From Aelia acuminata (taxonomy: Eukaryota > Arthropoda > Insecta > Hemiptera > Pentatomidae): 64,000 bases of DNA. Each line of letters begins with the position of its first letter. Positions within the stretch are counted from its first letter, which is position 1. The notes below the pieces were generated by a model, which saw only the letters and a program-made list of their open reading frames with translations, did not search any database and was not told where the DNA came from. The position numbers were made by a program, and so were the translations under genes. Of this stretch, positions 19,330 to 31,900 are shown piece by piece. The stretch is taken from assembly GCA_911387785.2 (NCBI GenBank), contig OU426978.1, positions 24,919,964 to 24,983,963 on the forward strand, written 5' to 3'.

Positions 19330-22300
19330 GCCACACTTCGGTACTTGTACTGAATGAATTCCATAAAATGAGTATTTTATTTATCTTGAATGATTTCTGA
19401 AATATCATGAAAGGAATATAAATAAATAACAGAGAGCCAAAAGTTGTATTGTAAAATTATTTAATCACCTTTCGAATTAACAAAGTTAAATAGAAAATGA
19501 TGAAACTCATAATATAAAATTAAGACTATATAATAAATGTAAGCAGTTTATATAAGAAAAAGAAATAGTCAATCGCAGTCTATGGTGCTTCATAAACAAT
19601 TCATCTATCAGAAAAATATATCTATATTCAAAATATTAAGAAAACTACTAGAACAATATATACTATTCATGTATCCTATTTCCTTAAGTCTTTCCCACTA
19701 AACCAAGTGTTACCTAATTATCACAAAGTGCCATACCAATAACCGAGATCACATTTCAGCAAAACGAACATTATATTTCACTACATTAATCTAATTTACA
19801 ATTTTTAAAAGTTGGGACAAAAATTTTATTTAGTCCTTCAGTGAAAATGTAAAAGCTTATGAAAGGGAGTAAACATATCATATTAATGTGCTAATATCTA
19901 TTAACATTATAAGATTGCAAGCACATTAAATAAAAAAGACTATTAATGAATAAAAGTAATTACATACTTCTAGAGTACAGAGTAAGGCAATTATAAAGAT
20001 ATGTATAATTTTATATTCCTTCAGGATATCTACTATGTTATAAACAGATAACTGTCTGAAAAGGTCTAAGACATTCTTTTAATATAAGTGTTATGCTTTA
20101 ATAAAACATTTATTACTTTGTCTTTTTTTTTATTAAAGCAGAAAAACATAATTTAATAAAAATACCAGTTTGAACTATTTCTAGAAATAACAGATAGAAT
20201 ATATAATCCATATAAATTTTAACAAGTGTATAATTTTCCTAACAATTTTAAAGTGCATCTATTAAAATATCCGTAAGAGACATTTTCAATAATACATTCT
20301 CAAGAAGTAAAATTCAATGATTTTAAAAGAAGAAATAAAGTATTAAATGACAAGAACATTTTTAAATATATCAACATATTAAATAAAATTTTAATGTATA
20401 ATACAGTGAATTCAATTACAGGTCTAAAATAGATCAATATAATGAAAGCACATCCGTTTATACAATAACAGATCTAAATATGGCATCACAATTTCTCAAT
20501 AATATCTACAGGTGATTATTAAAATATACTAAATATATTTAATAAAATATATATATATATATTTAAGCTTACAAGCACCTTTGTATGACATAAACTTTAT
20601 TTGGTAACTTCTAATTTACAACTACATATTATTATTAATGGACAGCTATAACTAAGTCTTTCATACAATATAATAACAAGCCTTAAAATTTCTGTAAAAC
20701 CTAAATGATAAAATCACAATAATTAATAAGACGACAAGTTATAAATATTTTTTTAATAAAACTGATTATTTCATTTTAGTACCATAGGATAATTAACATT
20801 TAATACCTTCAGCCAGTAAAATAATATTGAAGGCATTTTTTCAATGCTGTACGTACTTCATGAAAATTGAATTAAAAATACCTAATGAAACACCACAAAC
20901 AAAATCTTGTCAACAAAAACAATTTATCCATATGTTTAACTAAAGAAAAGAACTAATTAAGTATTTTTGTTCACAATAAATTAATCCTAAAATGAAGAAG
21001 AAGAAAAAACAATTAGAGTTTATATTTACATATTCGGTAGGCGTAATTCACGGTTCATATTGTAATAAAACACTACGATTTGTATTGTAATCACAGTCAC
21101 ATTCATACATTGTTCAATGTTTCAGATAATTCAAAACAAATCATAAACTTAATCCAAAATATTAAATAAAATATTAGAATTAATGCCATATTCATATTAA
21201 TCCAAGTATCACAAAATTACATGGCTTACACTTAGAATTTTTTATCAATTTTATAAAGTCAATGATGTTTGAAATTTCGAGGAATAAATTTAAGCAAGTT
21301 TTTCATACAAAATTTCCATACTGTAAAGTTAACGTTTGTAGTCTAATGTATTACGACTCAAGATCACTTACTATAACTACCAAAATTTTATAGAAATTAA
21401 ACTTAATAGATTTTTAAAGAAAAATTCCTATAATAACAAGAGAACATAGGATCAAATTTAAAAAGAAACAAATTATTTGAAAATCAAACATTATGAATAA
21501 TGTAATTGAAGTATTTAAAAAGAACAATGTATTAATTAAAAATAATAAAAGAGTATTATCTTCTTAATAATTCATGGGTTGGCATAAAATTTAAAATAAT
21601 AATCTATTATTGCCTAATATTAATAAAGTTTACTCATATATTTCAAGAATTATAAATGTTCTTCTAAGCATAAGATAAGTATTTCTAACTATACGATAAA
21701 CAATAAGTACGAGGAAAAGAAGGTTGATCTGATGATGATATAATTTTTAAGACAAAATACTAGAGATTATCATGTTATTTAAAAGATAATTACCAATGAT
21801 TATCTAAATAAATTGTTTGATAATGGTTGAGTACAATTATTTTTTATGTTTTAAAAAAATATATTTATTTTTTAATCTGCTTTTAAAACGAAAGTGTTTA
21901 TTCTGTGAGGTGCCTACTTTCAAAATTGGTAAAGTTTAATTCTAAAACACAAAAACAAAAAAAAATTGTCATTTATACACTGAATTTATGAAATGTCATA
22001 CAGCCTTCTTTGTAGCTATGCAGAGTTTAGTTTTGCAGAGTGAGTTAACTTTATACTAAATATTTATATTAGTTACATTACAACCTATACAAAAATATAA
22101 ATTAAAAAAAAAAAAGGAACTATCCCATTTTGAAAGAAGATGCATTATGTAAAATATACACCTATATATTATTATTATTAGCCAAGTAACGCAGAAATAT
22201 ATTCAAGCACTTATATATATTATCTTGTAACTTTAAATGTTACAAGTAAAAAAAAAAAATAATAAATATAAATATTTGCTAAATAAGTAAATGGTATATA

Positions 22301-22536
22301 CAATTGATTATAAAAAAAATATGAAACCTCAACATGAACTTCCACAAAACTGACGAAGATAAGATAAATTCAAATTCAAAAAACTAATCAACAATAAATG
22401 CAAATAAAATTTCTTTGGCATTTTAAGATTGAGTAAATGCCGGTTTATTAAAGATAAAAAGTAACTAAATTTAAACAGCTATTAAGAAAAATAGCCTGCT
22501 CCTAGCAAATAAGAAAAAAAAAAAATTATATATATA
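19330..22536. other. 3.2-kb AT-rich desert
   Basis: Extremely AT-rich with many short A/T runs and small TA microsatellites (for example 20549-20563). I see no exon, no element ends and no tRNA-like fold. Confidence 0.4.
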
Positions 22537-23521
22537 CAGTAAACCTTCGATATAGCGAACTGGTAGGGGGTTCGATTTTCATAGTTTGCTATAACGAGAT
22601 TCGTTATAACCGAGGATTCTTTTTTTTTTTTTTAATATTTTTTTAGCCGATGGCCGCACTAATTTGATCATATTTCAAAGGAAATTCATTCATTAGATCT
22701 AGTTAAATTAAAACGCATGTATTTAATTAATTTTTAGATAAACTACATATTAATTAAACAAGGAGATTCATTAATTTACCTGCCAAGTTCACTTGAGAGT
22801 TCTTTAGCCTTAGCTTTAATAAGAGGGTCTGAGATTGGTATTTGAGATCTCATTTGTTTAAAGCAATTTATCAATTTTTGTCCAAATATTTATGAGCCGC
22901 AGAGCGCAGTCGTTTATTTGATGCTGAAGTTAATCCTTGGGCTTTGTTTGTTACAATGGTTGACAATGTTCATTTTGGAATTCCATATTTTTCTGCGATG
23001 GTTTTCTTACTTAGAATTCCCAATTTAATATCCTGGAGAATTTTTAATTTTTCCTCGATTGATAAGGATTTACGTTTGTGACACACGTTTACCAACGAAC
23101 TCATTGTGTATTTTAAAGAACACTATAAACGACTACAGAACACTGATTCGAATAATACAGACGTTGCAACAGAACTGAGCTGGTTTTGAGAAAAAAGTTA
23201 ATGGAATCAGAGAGAGAGCAAAAGCAAATCGGATTAGTTAAGAAAAACACAGTAAAAAACATTCTAGAAACCGGGAGCTACTTCGTCTTCCCGCACTCAT
23301 TCTAAGTAATACTGTAAAAAATAATAATAATTCTAGCAGTTCGTTATAACAGAATATAATAATTCTCAGGCATCAAATTTAGTTCGTAGTTCGCACTAAC
23401 CGAGGGATTTCGCTATAACGAGGGGTTCAGCAGAAATATAATGGTAATTTTGGGGAGATAGTATTTTGGTTCGCTATATCGAGGTGTTCGTTATATCCGA
23501 GTTCGTAATAATGAGGGTTTA

Positions 23522-23524
<3 letters not shown>
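22537..23524 (-). mobile_element. Tigger/pogo-like element retaining only a DNA-binding segment
   Basis: A 988-bp element has terminal repeats CAGTAAACCTTCGATATAGC and the complement of GAGGGTTTACTG, flanked by TA on both sides. Subterminal blocks with CGCTATAAC/GTTATA motifs are repeated near both ends. The minus strand encodes a CENP-B/psq-type helix-turn-helix segment near the right end and a remnant of the second DNA-binding half further in; no DDE domain is present. Confidence 0.8.
22970..23104 (-). CDS. Short pogo-type HTH (CENP-B N-terminal-like) reading frame
   Basis: Starts MSSLVNVCHKRKSLSIEEKL and continues KILQDIKLG...KKTIAEKYGIPK before a TGA. This is the basic, helix-turn-helix start of a Tigger/Jerky-type transposase, which binds the element's own ends. 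The stop truncates it at 44 residues; beyond it the frame continues TLSTIVTNKAQGL, and after more stops QMRSQIPISDPLIKAKAKEL (about 22790-22855) looks like the second CENP-B domain. Whether the short product is made is unknown. Confidence 0.6.
   Translation of the reverse strand: MSSLVNVCHKRKSLSIEEKLKILQDIKLGILSKKTIAEKYGIPK

Positions 23525-23606
<82 letters not shown>
23525..23606. repeat. TA dinucleotide microsatellite
   Basis: About 80 bp of pure (TA)n directly joined to the right end of the Tigger-like element, probably seeded at its TA target site. Confidence 0.95.
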
Positions 23607-23607
<1 letters not shown>

Positions 23608-25743
23608 CAATGTTTAAATGGACCTAAAAAAAGTTTAATAATGAAAGATAGTTGACTGTGGAGATTAATGAAGTGGAAATGGTAGGGGGTACGGTTCATT
23701 GTAATTGTAATCAAAGGCAGAACTTTTCGTCCGAAGTTGCCCTAAAAATTTGGGTCGAAATGCTGGCACAATTACAATATTATTTTTTTTTTTTACTGCA
23801 TCCCCACCTACCCTCAACCATTACCACTTCACAAAAACATATAAGTGAAACTGAAAATTAAATCAGAAAAAAAAAATATAATTTAGTATATAAGTTGGTC
23901 TCATTACATCAACTCTGTTGTACTAACTCTGATAAAAAATATTTTATAATAAAGCTAGTTAGGAAAACTTCATAAATTTCAATAAAAAATATGAAAATGC
24001 TACTTAATACTAAAAATCTCTAAACTCTGTTTTTTATTTAAAATAAACTCAGAAATTCTAAATTCCAATACCTAATAATAATAATTTTATTTTATTTTAA
24101 ATTAAACTTTTTACAATACAAATTAAAATCAGATTCTATTCAATTTCATTTAATTTTTGATTGAACAATCCAATGAGTTTTCAACATATAAACTCAAAAA
24201 AACAACAACACAAAAACGCATAAATATATTGACAATCTAGCAACAATATAATAAATCTCCTAAGATAAAGGAACTTCACTTCAAAAAATAAATATGACTA
24301 CTAAGCATTTTTTAAAATTTCTTCTTAAGATTGATAATGCTATCAAAATAATTTGTTTTAAGTATTTTCAGCACTAATTTAAAAAAAAAAATATTAGAAA
24401 TGGTTTTCATAACATTTTCCTTATTATCACAGATATTTTAAGCTTATTACTTTACATAATTATGAAAAAATTAAATATTCATATTCAACAGACAATAACA
24501 GTATCAAGCAATTTCCTAATCTTCACTTTTTCATTCAATGAATATTTATAAGAAAATTGTATATTAATTATTGACACTGTTATTATTTTTACACTTATTA
24601 CATTACATAACTATTAAAAAAATTAAATACTCATTTTCAAAAACCAATAACGATATCATGCAATTTTCTAAACTTCACTTTTTCATTCAATCAATATTTA
24701 TTAGAAAATTATATAAAAATTGTTGGCACTATTATCATTATTTAAAATCGAAATACAATAACTAAAATATGAAACCCTAAAGAAGACACAAGTTTATTCA
24801 GAAGTTAAAGATACAATCTGTTAATAACAGAGGAAGTGCATTTTTCATGAAGTTTATGACCAACACGAAAGGTCAGTAGAAAAAGTAATTTCCAAGAAAG
24901 GAGATCCTTAAGTTCAATAAATAGATTAACAACATCCAGCTTTAATTGATTACAACGATTTAGTATAAGCTTTGTTCCAAAAAAAGCCAAACCACTTTCG
25001 AATGGGGAAAACTAATCAATCAAAAGAGTGGAAAAGGGAAAGGTCTAACGATCGTACCATGACAGTTAGTCCAGGACTGCTTGTTGAAACAAACCGAGAA
25101 TAGCAAAATAGTGGAGCAAAATGAAAGATTGAAGGAAAAAGTTAAATATGAGGAAAATGGAATAAATTCTGATAACTAATTTTGAAAAACTAGCTGGAAT
25201 TTCAAAATTTTTAGAGAGCCATGTGTTATTTGTTTTTTTTTTAAATTATATTTTTTGAAAAAAGCCTTTCATAGTGTGGGATTACATGGATAAATTTGGA
25301 ATTTTTGATCGCCCTAGCCACATTATGTTATAAGTAATATGTATATATCATATTAAAAAAAGGAAAGAAAAAATATGTGATATCAAATCTGTGAAAGAGG
25401 CTGAATACTTATTAGCTTTTTTTTGGGCCCAACACTGTAAATGCCTAACAACAACAACATTAACAATTAAAATAAATATACAGAATTTTTCGTTTTTTTT
25501 TTTTTTTTTTTTTAAAAGGCTAAATATTTGTTTAAGAGACAATCGAACTTTGTATCTTTACTTTACTTTATGAGTATATCAAATTCAGTACCTTATATTT
25601 CCTACCAATTCACAAAGTCACAGAATAATTTTGATTTCAGATGATAGAAATTACTCCATATTTTATGAACATAATGAGCTTAATTAAAGACCTATGGTCG
25701 CAAAAGCTTTAACTAAATCCTATGTTATTCAAACCATATAAAA
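23607..25743. other. 3' flank of the galactosyltransferase gene
   Basis: AT-rich; part of it should be 3' UTR of the minus-strand gene ending at 25744. No other exon could be supported, and open frames here are low-complexity. Confidence 0.35.
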
Positions 25744-25952
25744 TCAATGACATTGATTTTTGGGCTTCGGCTTTGTAGTCGGTGGTTTGACTTTAGTGGT
25801 ACAGTTGTTCCTCTGATTCCAAACTTGGCGTAGCTCTTGCGGATTCAAACGATGGTTTGTAATCATTTCAGCCTCGCACCCTATTCCAAAGTGCTCGTAA
25901 GAGAAACCTGCATGATTTCGAGGTTTGATCCCTGCCTTCGCAGCACAGATTC
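25744..25952 (-). CDS. Galactosyltransferase last coding exon
   Basis: Acceptor TTTTTTGAAG; reads ICAAKAGIKPRNHAGFSYEH and a conserved cysteine region (GIGCEAEMITNHRLNPQELR), matching the GT31 C-terminal block, then a Lys/Pro/Thr tail ending NQCH and TGA at 25746-25744. Confidence 0.9.
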
Positions 25953-28900
25953 CTTCAAAAAATCTTAAGATTAATAATTTTATGGTAATATTTAATAAGA
26001 TTAAATTTTTTTCATTCACCTAATATTCCCAATATTTATGAAGAATAGAGAGAATATGTGATAGTATGACAGCTTCTTAGTTGGTTTGTGAAAAAGGAAA
26101 ATCATTTCTACCTCAAAATTTGAAATATGAACCTTATTATACTTCCCATGGTTTTCCTTTCTCTTGACTAGGTTCAGGTTGTTATTTTTTTATAGGTATA
26201 ACCAAAGGGATAGAATCAATATTCAGTCTGAGTGTCAGTCATAAAATAAGAAGCTTTGACACTCCAAGGCCAGAATCAAAACGGTGCCGCAAGATTCAAG
26301 ATCAACTTAAAACTATTTTCTTATCTATCTGACTCCTCAACCAACAACTCTTCATAAATCTTGTAATTTCTTATCTTCTACTAGTTCAACTGATCATCTA
26401 CTTTTCTTCTAGTTTAGTTCATAAACTAGAACTACTCCCTAATGTTCCTTATAAATATGAAAAATGATAATTTGAATATAAAGGTTTAATCATACTATAC
26501 ATAAATTATTGATAGATATACAAATATGATATACAGTTGATGTTTCGTGGTTGTTTGCTTATTCTCAAAACTTCTCTTAAGAGATAATTAATTCCCTCAC
26601 CTTACAAAGATTTTATAATTTGAAGTGATGAGTTTGTGTTTAGTTTTATTTGGAATTTCTATTTTTCTTTTTTACGTTTTTGATATGCTTAATACAGAAA
26701 TGTCATTTATCCTGTACTCAATTTCTGTTCGTCTTATTAAATTTATTAATCAATTTAGTAGGATACAAGTTTCTTTCAGTACCATCTATTTTAATTGTTT
26801 TTATTAATTTTTTAACTCTCAATTTTGTGGTTATATAGATAAAGATTTTGGCAGTATTAATTATTTGTATTTTAGGATGATTTGAGTAAAAATTGACTGA
26901 AAGTTTCTTTTTTTGGTACATTTTGTGTGTATAATTATAATTAAAGGACGAAAAGAAAATCATTGAAAAATATATGACAAGTTATTATGATTTTGATAAC
27001 AGGACGTACAATCATAGGATTGAAAATTATAAGGTAAATATTTTAATTATGTAAGAACAAATATTAGATTAGATATTCTATTTTAGACTAATAAAGATAA
27101 AAAGTTATAAAATCTATGTAAAAAGAGTAAATTGATTGTCTTTTCAGAGAGATTTTGAGAACAGGGACACGGCCCCGAATCGTCAACTGTATGACATTTT
27201 AATGAAAATAAATTTACATATAAACCTCTATTTTCAACAGATTATTTTTCATATTAGCACTTTAACAACCAAGCCATTCGAGTGAAACTTTCTCCCTGGA
27301 CCAAATTGTTTTCTCTCTCAAAAGTTGTAATATGTTGTTACAAAGCGTGTCATAGATTTTATTAGGTTTTAAAAATAATTTTATACCGATAATAAAAAAA
27401 AAAAAAAAAAACGAAGTGGGTGTAAATGCCCGCCATTGTCCTTTGGGATAGTACAGTTTTTATTTTTTATGTTTGTTCACTTACTTCACCATTGCTAGTT
27501 ATTTCTTACGTGTATATAATTATATTTCAATTATCTTTAAAAATTTAAAAAAAAATACTAATTTTAGCAAAAAATAAAAATGTTTTCTAGATGATGTATA
27601 TAACCACTGCTAATTTACATTTACATTGCAAAAATATGTGCTTTTACCCTCTACAGGTATAATTTGGTGTCAAGTATGGCTGTACTTTGCCGTTCCCTAT
27701 TCAAACCGTTAGGTCTGTTTACCCTCTACAACCACCCTTTCCCTCAAATTTTAACGCCACTAATGGCTCAGTTGTTTACTACCTCTTGTCTTGTGAGGAA
27801 TAGAATTGTATCTTATTATCAAGTGAATAAAGTATGTATTGAACTAGTTTGTTCATTTATTATTAATTAGTACCTATTTGTTTTTAAAAATGTTTCGTGG
27901 CATATCTTCCCGCACTAAGCGTATAGTGGATAATTTATCAGAACAATTATCTGTGTCTGAAGATGAAGACACAAGTGTTGACCTCTACAGCACCCACAAC
28001 AACTACTACTTCTGCAGATTCAGAAGTGGAAATTGATGATATGATAAGCGAATCATTCAACATTGAGTGGCAAGATCCTCGGGGACATCAGATGAAATTT
28101 GATTTAGTAATTTACGGCATTCCAAGTGAACTCAAAGAAACATTATCAAATGCAATGCCATATCAAGTTTTTTAGATCGGGAAATTCTTTCAATGATGGT
28201 GGAAGAAACGAACAGATATGCCACTCAAATGTTGGATGAACTTGGAAGCACTTCAAAATTCAAGTGGTCACCGACAAACGAAACGAAAAACGTTTTAAGT
28301 CTCATTGGGTTCATGAGTCCGGACCAAAAACCATCTCTCCATCGATATTGGAGTAAAGACCTACTGTACAAGAACGAGATCGCTCCACCTAGCATGGCAA
28401 GAAACAGGTTTGAATAGTTACTTTGATTCTGGCATTGGGGACTGTTCAAGATAAACAGCTTAGAAGAGAAGCTTATTCGGAATTTTCAAAAATTTTTAGT
28501 ACCGTCTGAGTCAGTCTTATTATGAGAAAATCTTTAGTGCCATTCAGAGGTCGCTTAGCAATCAAGCAATATATACCTAACAAAGCTAGCAAGTATGGAG
28601 TGAAGGTATTTAAACTTTGTACCGAGCATGGTTATACATGGAATTGCAAAATTTATGCCGGAAAGGAAAGAGACCCGAGTGGTGCAGTACCCACAAATGT
28701 GATGATGGGTTTATTAGATAACATTGTATAAAGTAATAAATGGATAATAGACATACAATAGTTACCGATAACTATTATTCTAGTTTAGATTTAGCAAATC
28801 GTTTATTGGATAGAAAAACGCATCTTCTGGGCATACAAAACCCCAGATGATCGTCGAATATAATAAGGGGAAAACCACAATTGACACATTGAATCAAATG

Positions 28901-31900
28901 TCTTCGTATTCATCAAGTTTGTGTCGCACGGTTAAATGGTACCATAAATTGGCGATTGAATTTATTTTTGGTATGTCACTGGTGAATGCGTTGGCAATTT
29001 TCAATAGTCTTCGGAAGAAGAAAATAAGTATTACAGAGTTCAAAGAAGAAGTGGTGAGGGGACTATTTATGAAAGAAGAAATTTCCAAAGAACCAGAAGC
29101 AACACTCGGAGTGCAACCAGAAGCTTCAACCTCATCACGGTGAAGATCTCTCCAATCTCATAAATTCGAGAAGCGAGAAGGTCAGTTTAACAAAATGAAA
29201 AAATATTGCAAAGGATGTTACCAAAAACATCAGAAAAAAGAAATTGAAAATAATAAGATCAAAAAAGTAGTTACATTTTGCGTTGACGTTGCGTAGTTAG
29301 AGATTGCGTTGACGAACCGCTTTTTTGTTTGCCTTGTTTTGATATACAGTAGGACCTCCATTATCCGGGCCTCGGTTAACCGGGGATCCAATTAACCGGG
29401 GTGCCATGGGGCCAATTTTTTTTTTTTTAATAAGCTCTTTTTAATTTGTATGCCATTTATTTTGTATGTGTAATATTTAAAAAAAATGTATACATAAATA
29501 TTTAACGATTACACAATGGTTAACTATCTATTATGAAATAAAACAATAAATGGAAAAACACAGAATGCGAGTATTGTATTATGAGATTTTTCTGGTATCT
29601 AATACTCCAATTCATAATCTAGGAACGGTATTGTTTTCAAGTCTTTCCAGGAAACTCCTATTCTGGCCTGTTTGGCTACAAAACAAAATATTGTCAGTTG
29701 TGCTTTAGTCTCGATTTAAATACATACGAAGTAGCAAACTGTCGGAAAAAAGAAAACTTGTCGTTTTTAAGCTTGAAGAGAAATTAACTATCATAAACAA
29801 ATTAGAAAAGGGTGAAAGTGTTAAAAAATTGTCCGCTAAACTAGGAATCGGCGAACAAACTGTACGGGATATTTTGAAGAAGAAAAAAGACATTTTCGAC
29901 TTTGTATCGTCGTCGGCCCATAATCTATAAAAACATACATTTTCTTTTTTTGTTATTTTTGTATATCATAATTTAATGTATATAAAACATTCGTTTGTTA
30001 ATAAAAGTGATTATACCTATTTTTTAACCTTTTTTTTCTATCACATTAAGTCAATAAAATGTTTTAATTCGATTATCCGGGGTTTCGATTGTCCGTGGAC
30101 CCCCATACCCATCATTACCCCGGATAATGGAGGTTCTACTGTATTTCATAAAAATTAATTAATTTATTGTATAATATATTTTCAAAATAAATGTATGTTC
30201 TTTAAAAATAACAATTTTAGTTTGTTCTTCATAATTTCCACATTTCCAATTTATTTAAAAAAAAAAAAAAAGACAAACAATATGAAATTGAATTCCAGGC
30301 ACTTTTATGATGATAATAAAACAAAAAGTCCAACCCAGAGCGATAAACATTATTACGAGAATCATATCTGTCATTCTTCACAGGTAATTTGATGTTTTAA
30401 CTGCGCATTGATTCCTAGAACAAGCTTGTTGATTGACCTCCAAGGGGGGAGGTATATGCCCGCCACGGTCCCTTGGGTAAGTGATTAAACAGGCATATAC
30501 GCTCGCCGTGGTCGTTAAAGTGTTAATAAGGAACATTAGTGTGTATAATAAAGTCTTTTTAAATCAGGGAAATAACTATAGTCATCTGAAGATTTAGCCC
30601 AAGAAAGTGTAAGGAAGGAGAAAACTTAAGAAATGCTGTTCTCAATGGATATAATACTTGCCAGTTATGTAAACATCTTCTAAGTGAATAAGTGCTGTCG
30701 ATAAAGCTGTTCTATAAAGTTTTGATGCAACATCTCGTGACATAAGATAAGCTGTGCCAGATAAATAATTGGGATAAAATGGTTTCTGATACATATATTT
30801 TGGGATATACCTAAAAAGAAAAAGAATTTCCAGAAATTGATGCGCTATAGCAAATACAATTCCATTCAATAACAAAACTCACCATTTATTAGCAGCATCC
30901 AGAATAGGTTTTGCTTTACAAATAAGCGTGCCGATTAAAACGGAATGGCTATTAATTTTCGAAATAAGGGCGGATAAGTACTCTATATTAATAAACATAT
31001 CATCGTCTGTCTTCATCAAAAACGTAGGGGACGGACACTTACTAAGAAACCATTTGAGCATCATAACACTTTTCACAGTCAGGTTATTATAAGAATCTAT
31101 GAAATCCTCTTGAATTACATCTTGAAACTCAGCATTTTCTTCTTCAACTAAAAGCTTTAAACAGTAAAGTTTAGTAAAGTAGCATTTAGCCAAATTAATA
31201 GTTAGTTTATTAATAAGTTAAACAAGCATCATATTTTCTTTAATATTCTATAAACAGCCATTACACCAAATAAGACTAGACCAAAAAATATTTTGTTATT
31301 AATAAAAAGTAAAACTACATAGTAACCCTTGTGACTTTAATACATCGAAAAAATAAAATAGTCACTGAATAATACTACCGAAAATGAAATATAAAATTTT
31401 TCTTGAAGATTCCAATTTATAACCCACATGATGGTCTAAGAGGAACAATAAATTAAAACAAAATCAGTTGAAAATAACAATAAATCTCATTTAGTTAAAA
31501 TTTTAGTACATAATTTATTAAAACTGAATTCATGTTAAACAGTGGTTGCCGCTTAATCCGTCGTCGGATAATCGGTTATAGCTTTCTGTTTAATCTGTTA
31601 TTAATGAGGAATTTTCCGTGAAATGGGATGACAAATATCTAGCTACCGAAGGGACTATTTTTTCTTATTCCTGGAATCCAGCTACTGTTTGGTCTAGGAA
31701 TACTATTAATGAAATAATCCCTTTTTAAATTTAGGAGAGGACTTGTTTATTTTTCACTTCATATTAGTTAGTTTGTGAACAGCGAACATTTTTTTTATGT
31801 CCTGCCGTAAAAGAGAGAATAGGTCGGTAAAGCGGAAGAGAGAACTTTTAGCTCAGTATGATAAATTACCGAAAAAAAAAAAAAAAAAGATACTGCATTA

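Larger units (their letters stand above)
27258..30522 (+). mobile_element. piggyBac-type transposon, decayed, in intron 4
   Basis: The left end CACTTTAACAACCAAGCC and the right end (complement of GGTCGTTAAAGTG) are inverted; TTAA follows on the right (30523-30526) and TTAG, a likely mutated TTAA, precedes on the left. The plus strand holds a piggyBac transposase in several frames. Subterminal TATGCCCGCC...GTCC motifs occur at 27430-27455 and 30452-30478. A pogo MITE (29347-30141) inserted later between the transposase and the right end. Removing it leaves ~2.47 kb, a usual piggyBac size. Confidence 0.85.

Noticed and set aside
23427..23714. 95-codon open frame with a long Tyr-Ile repeat
   Set aside because: It is the translation of the TA microsatellite and its flanks; no codon bias or homologous domain.
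25744..26019. Initially read as a tRNA-like SINE because of GGGATCAAACCTCG
   Set aside because: The translation is the conserved GT31 C-terminal block and joins exon 4 in frame; it is a coding exon.
26625..26963. Overlapping Phe/Leu-rich plus-strand and Asn/Lys-rich minus-strand ORFs
   Set aside because: Low-complexity translations of AT-rich intron sequence.
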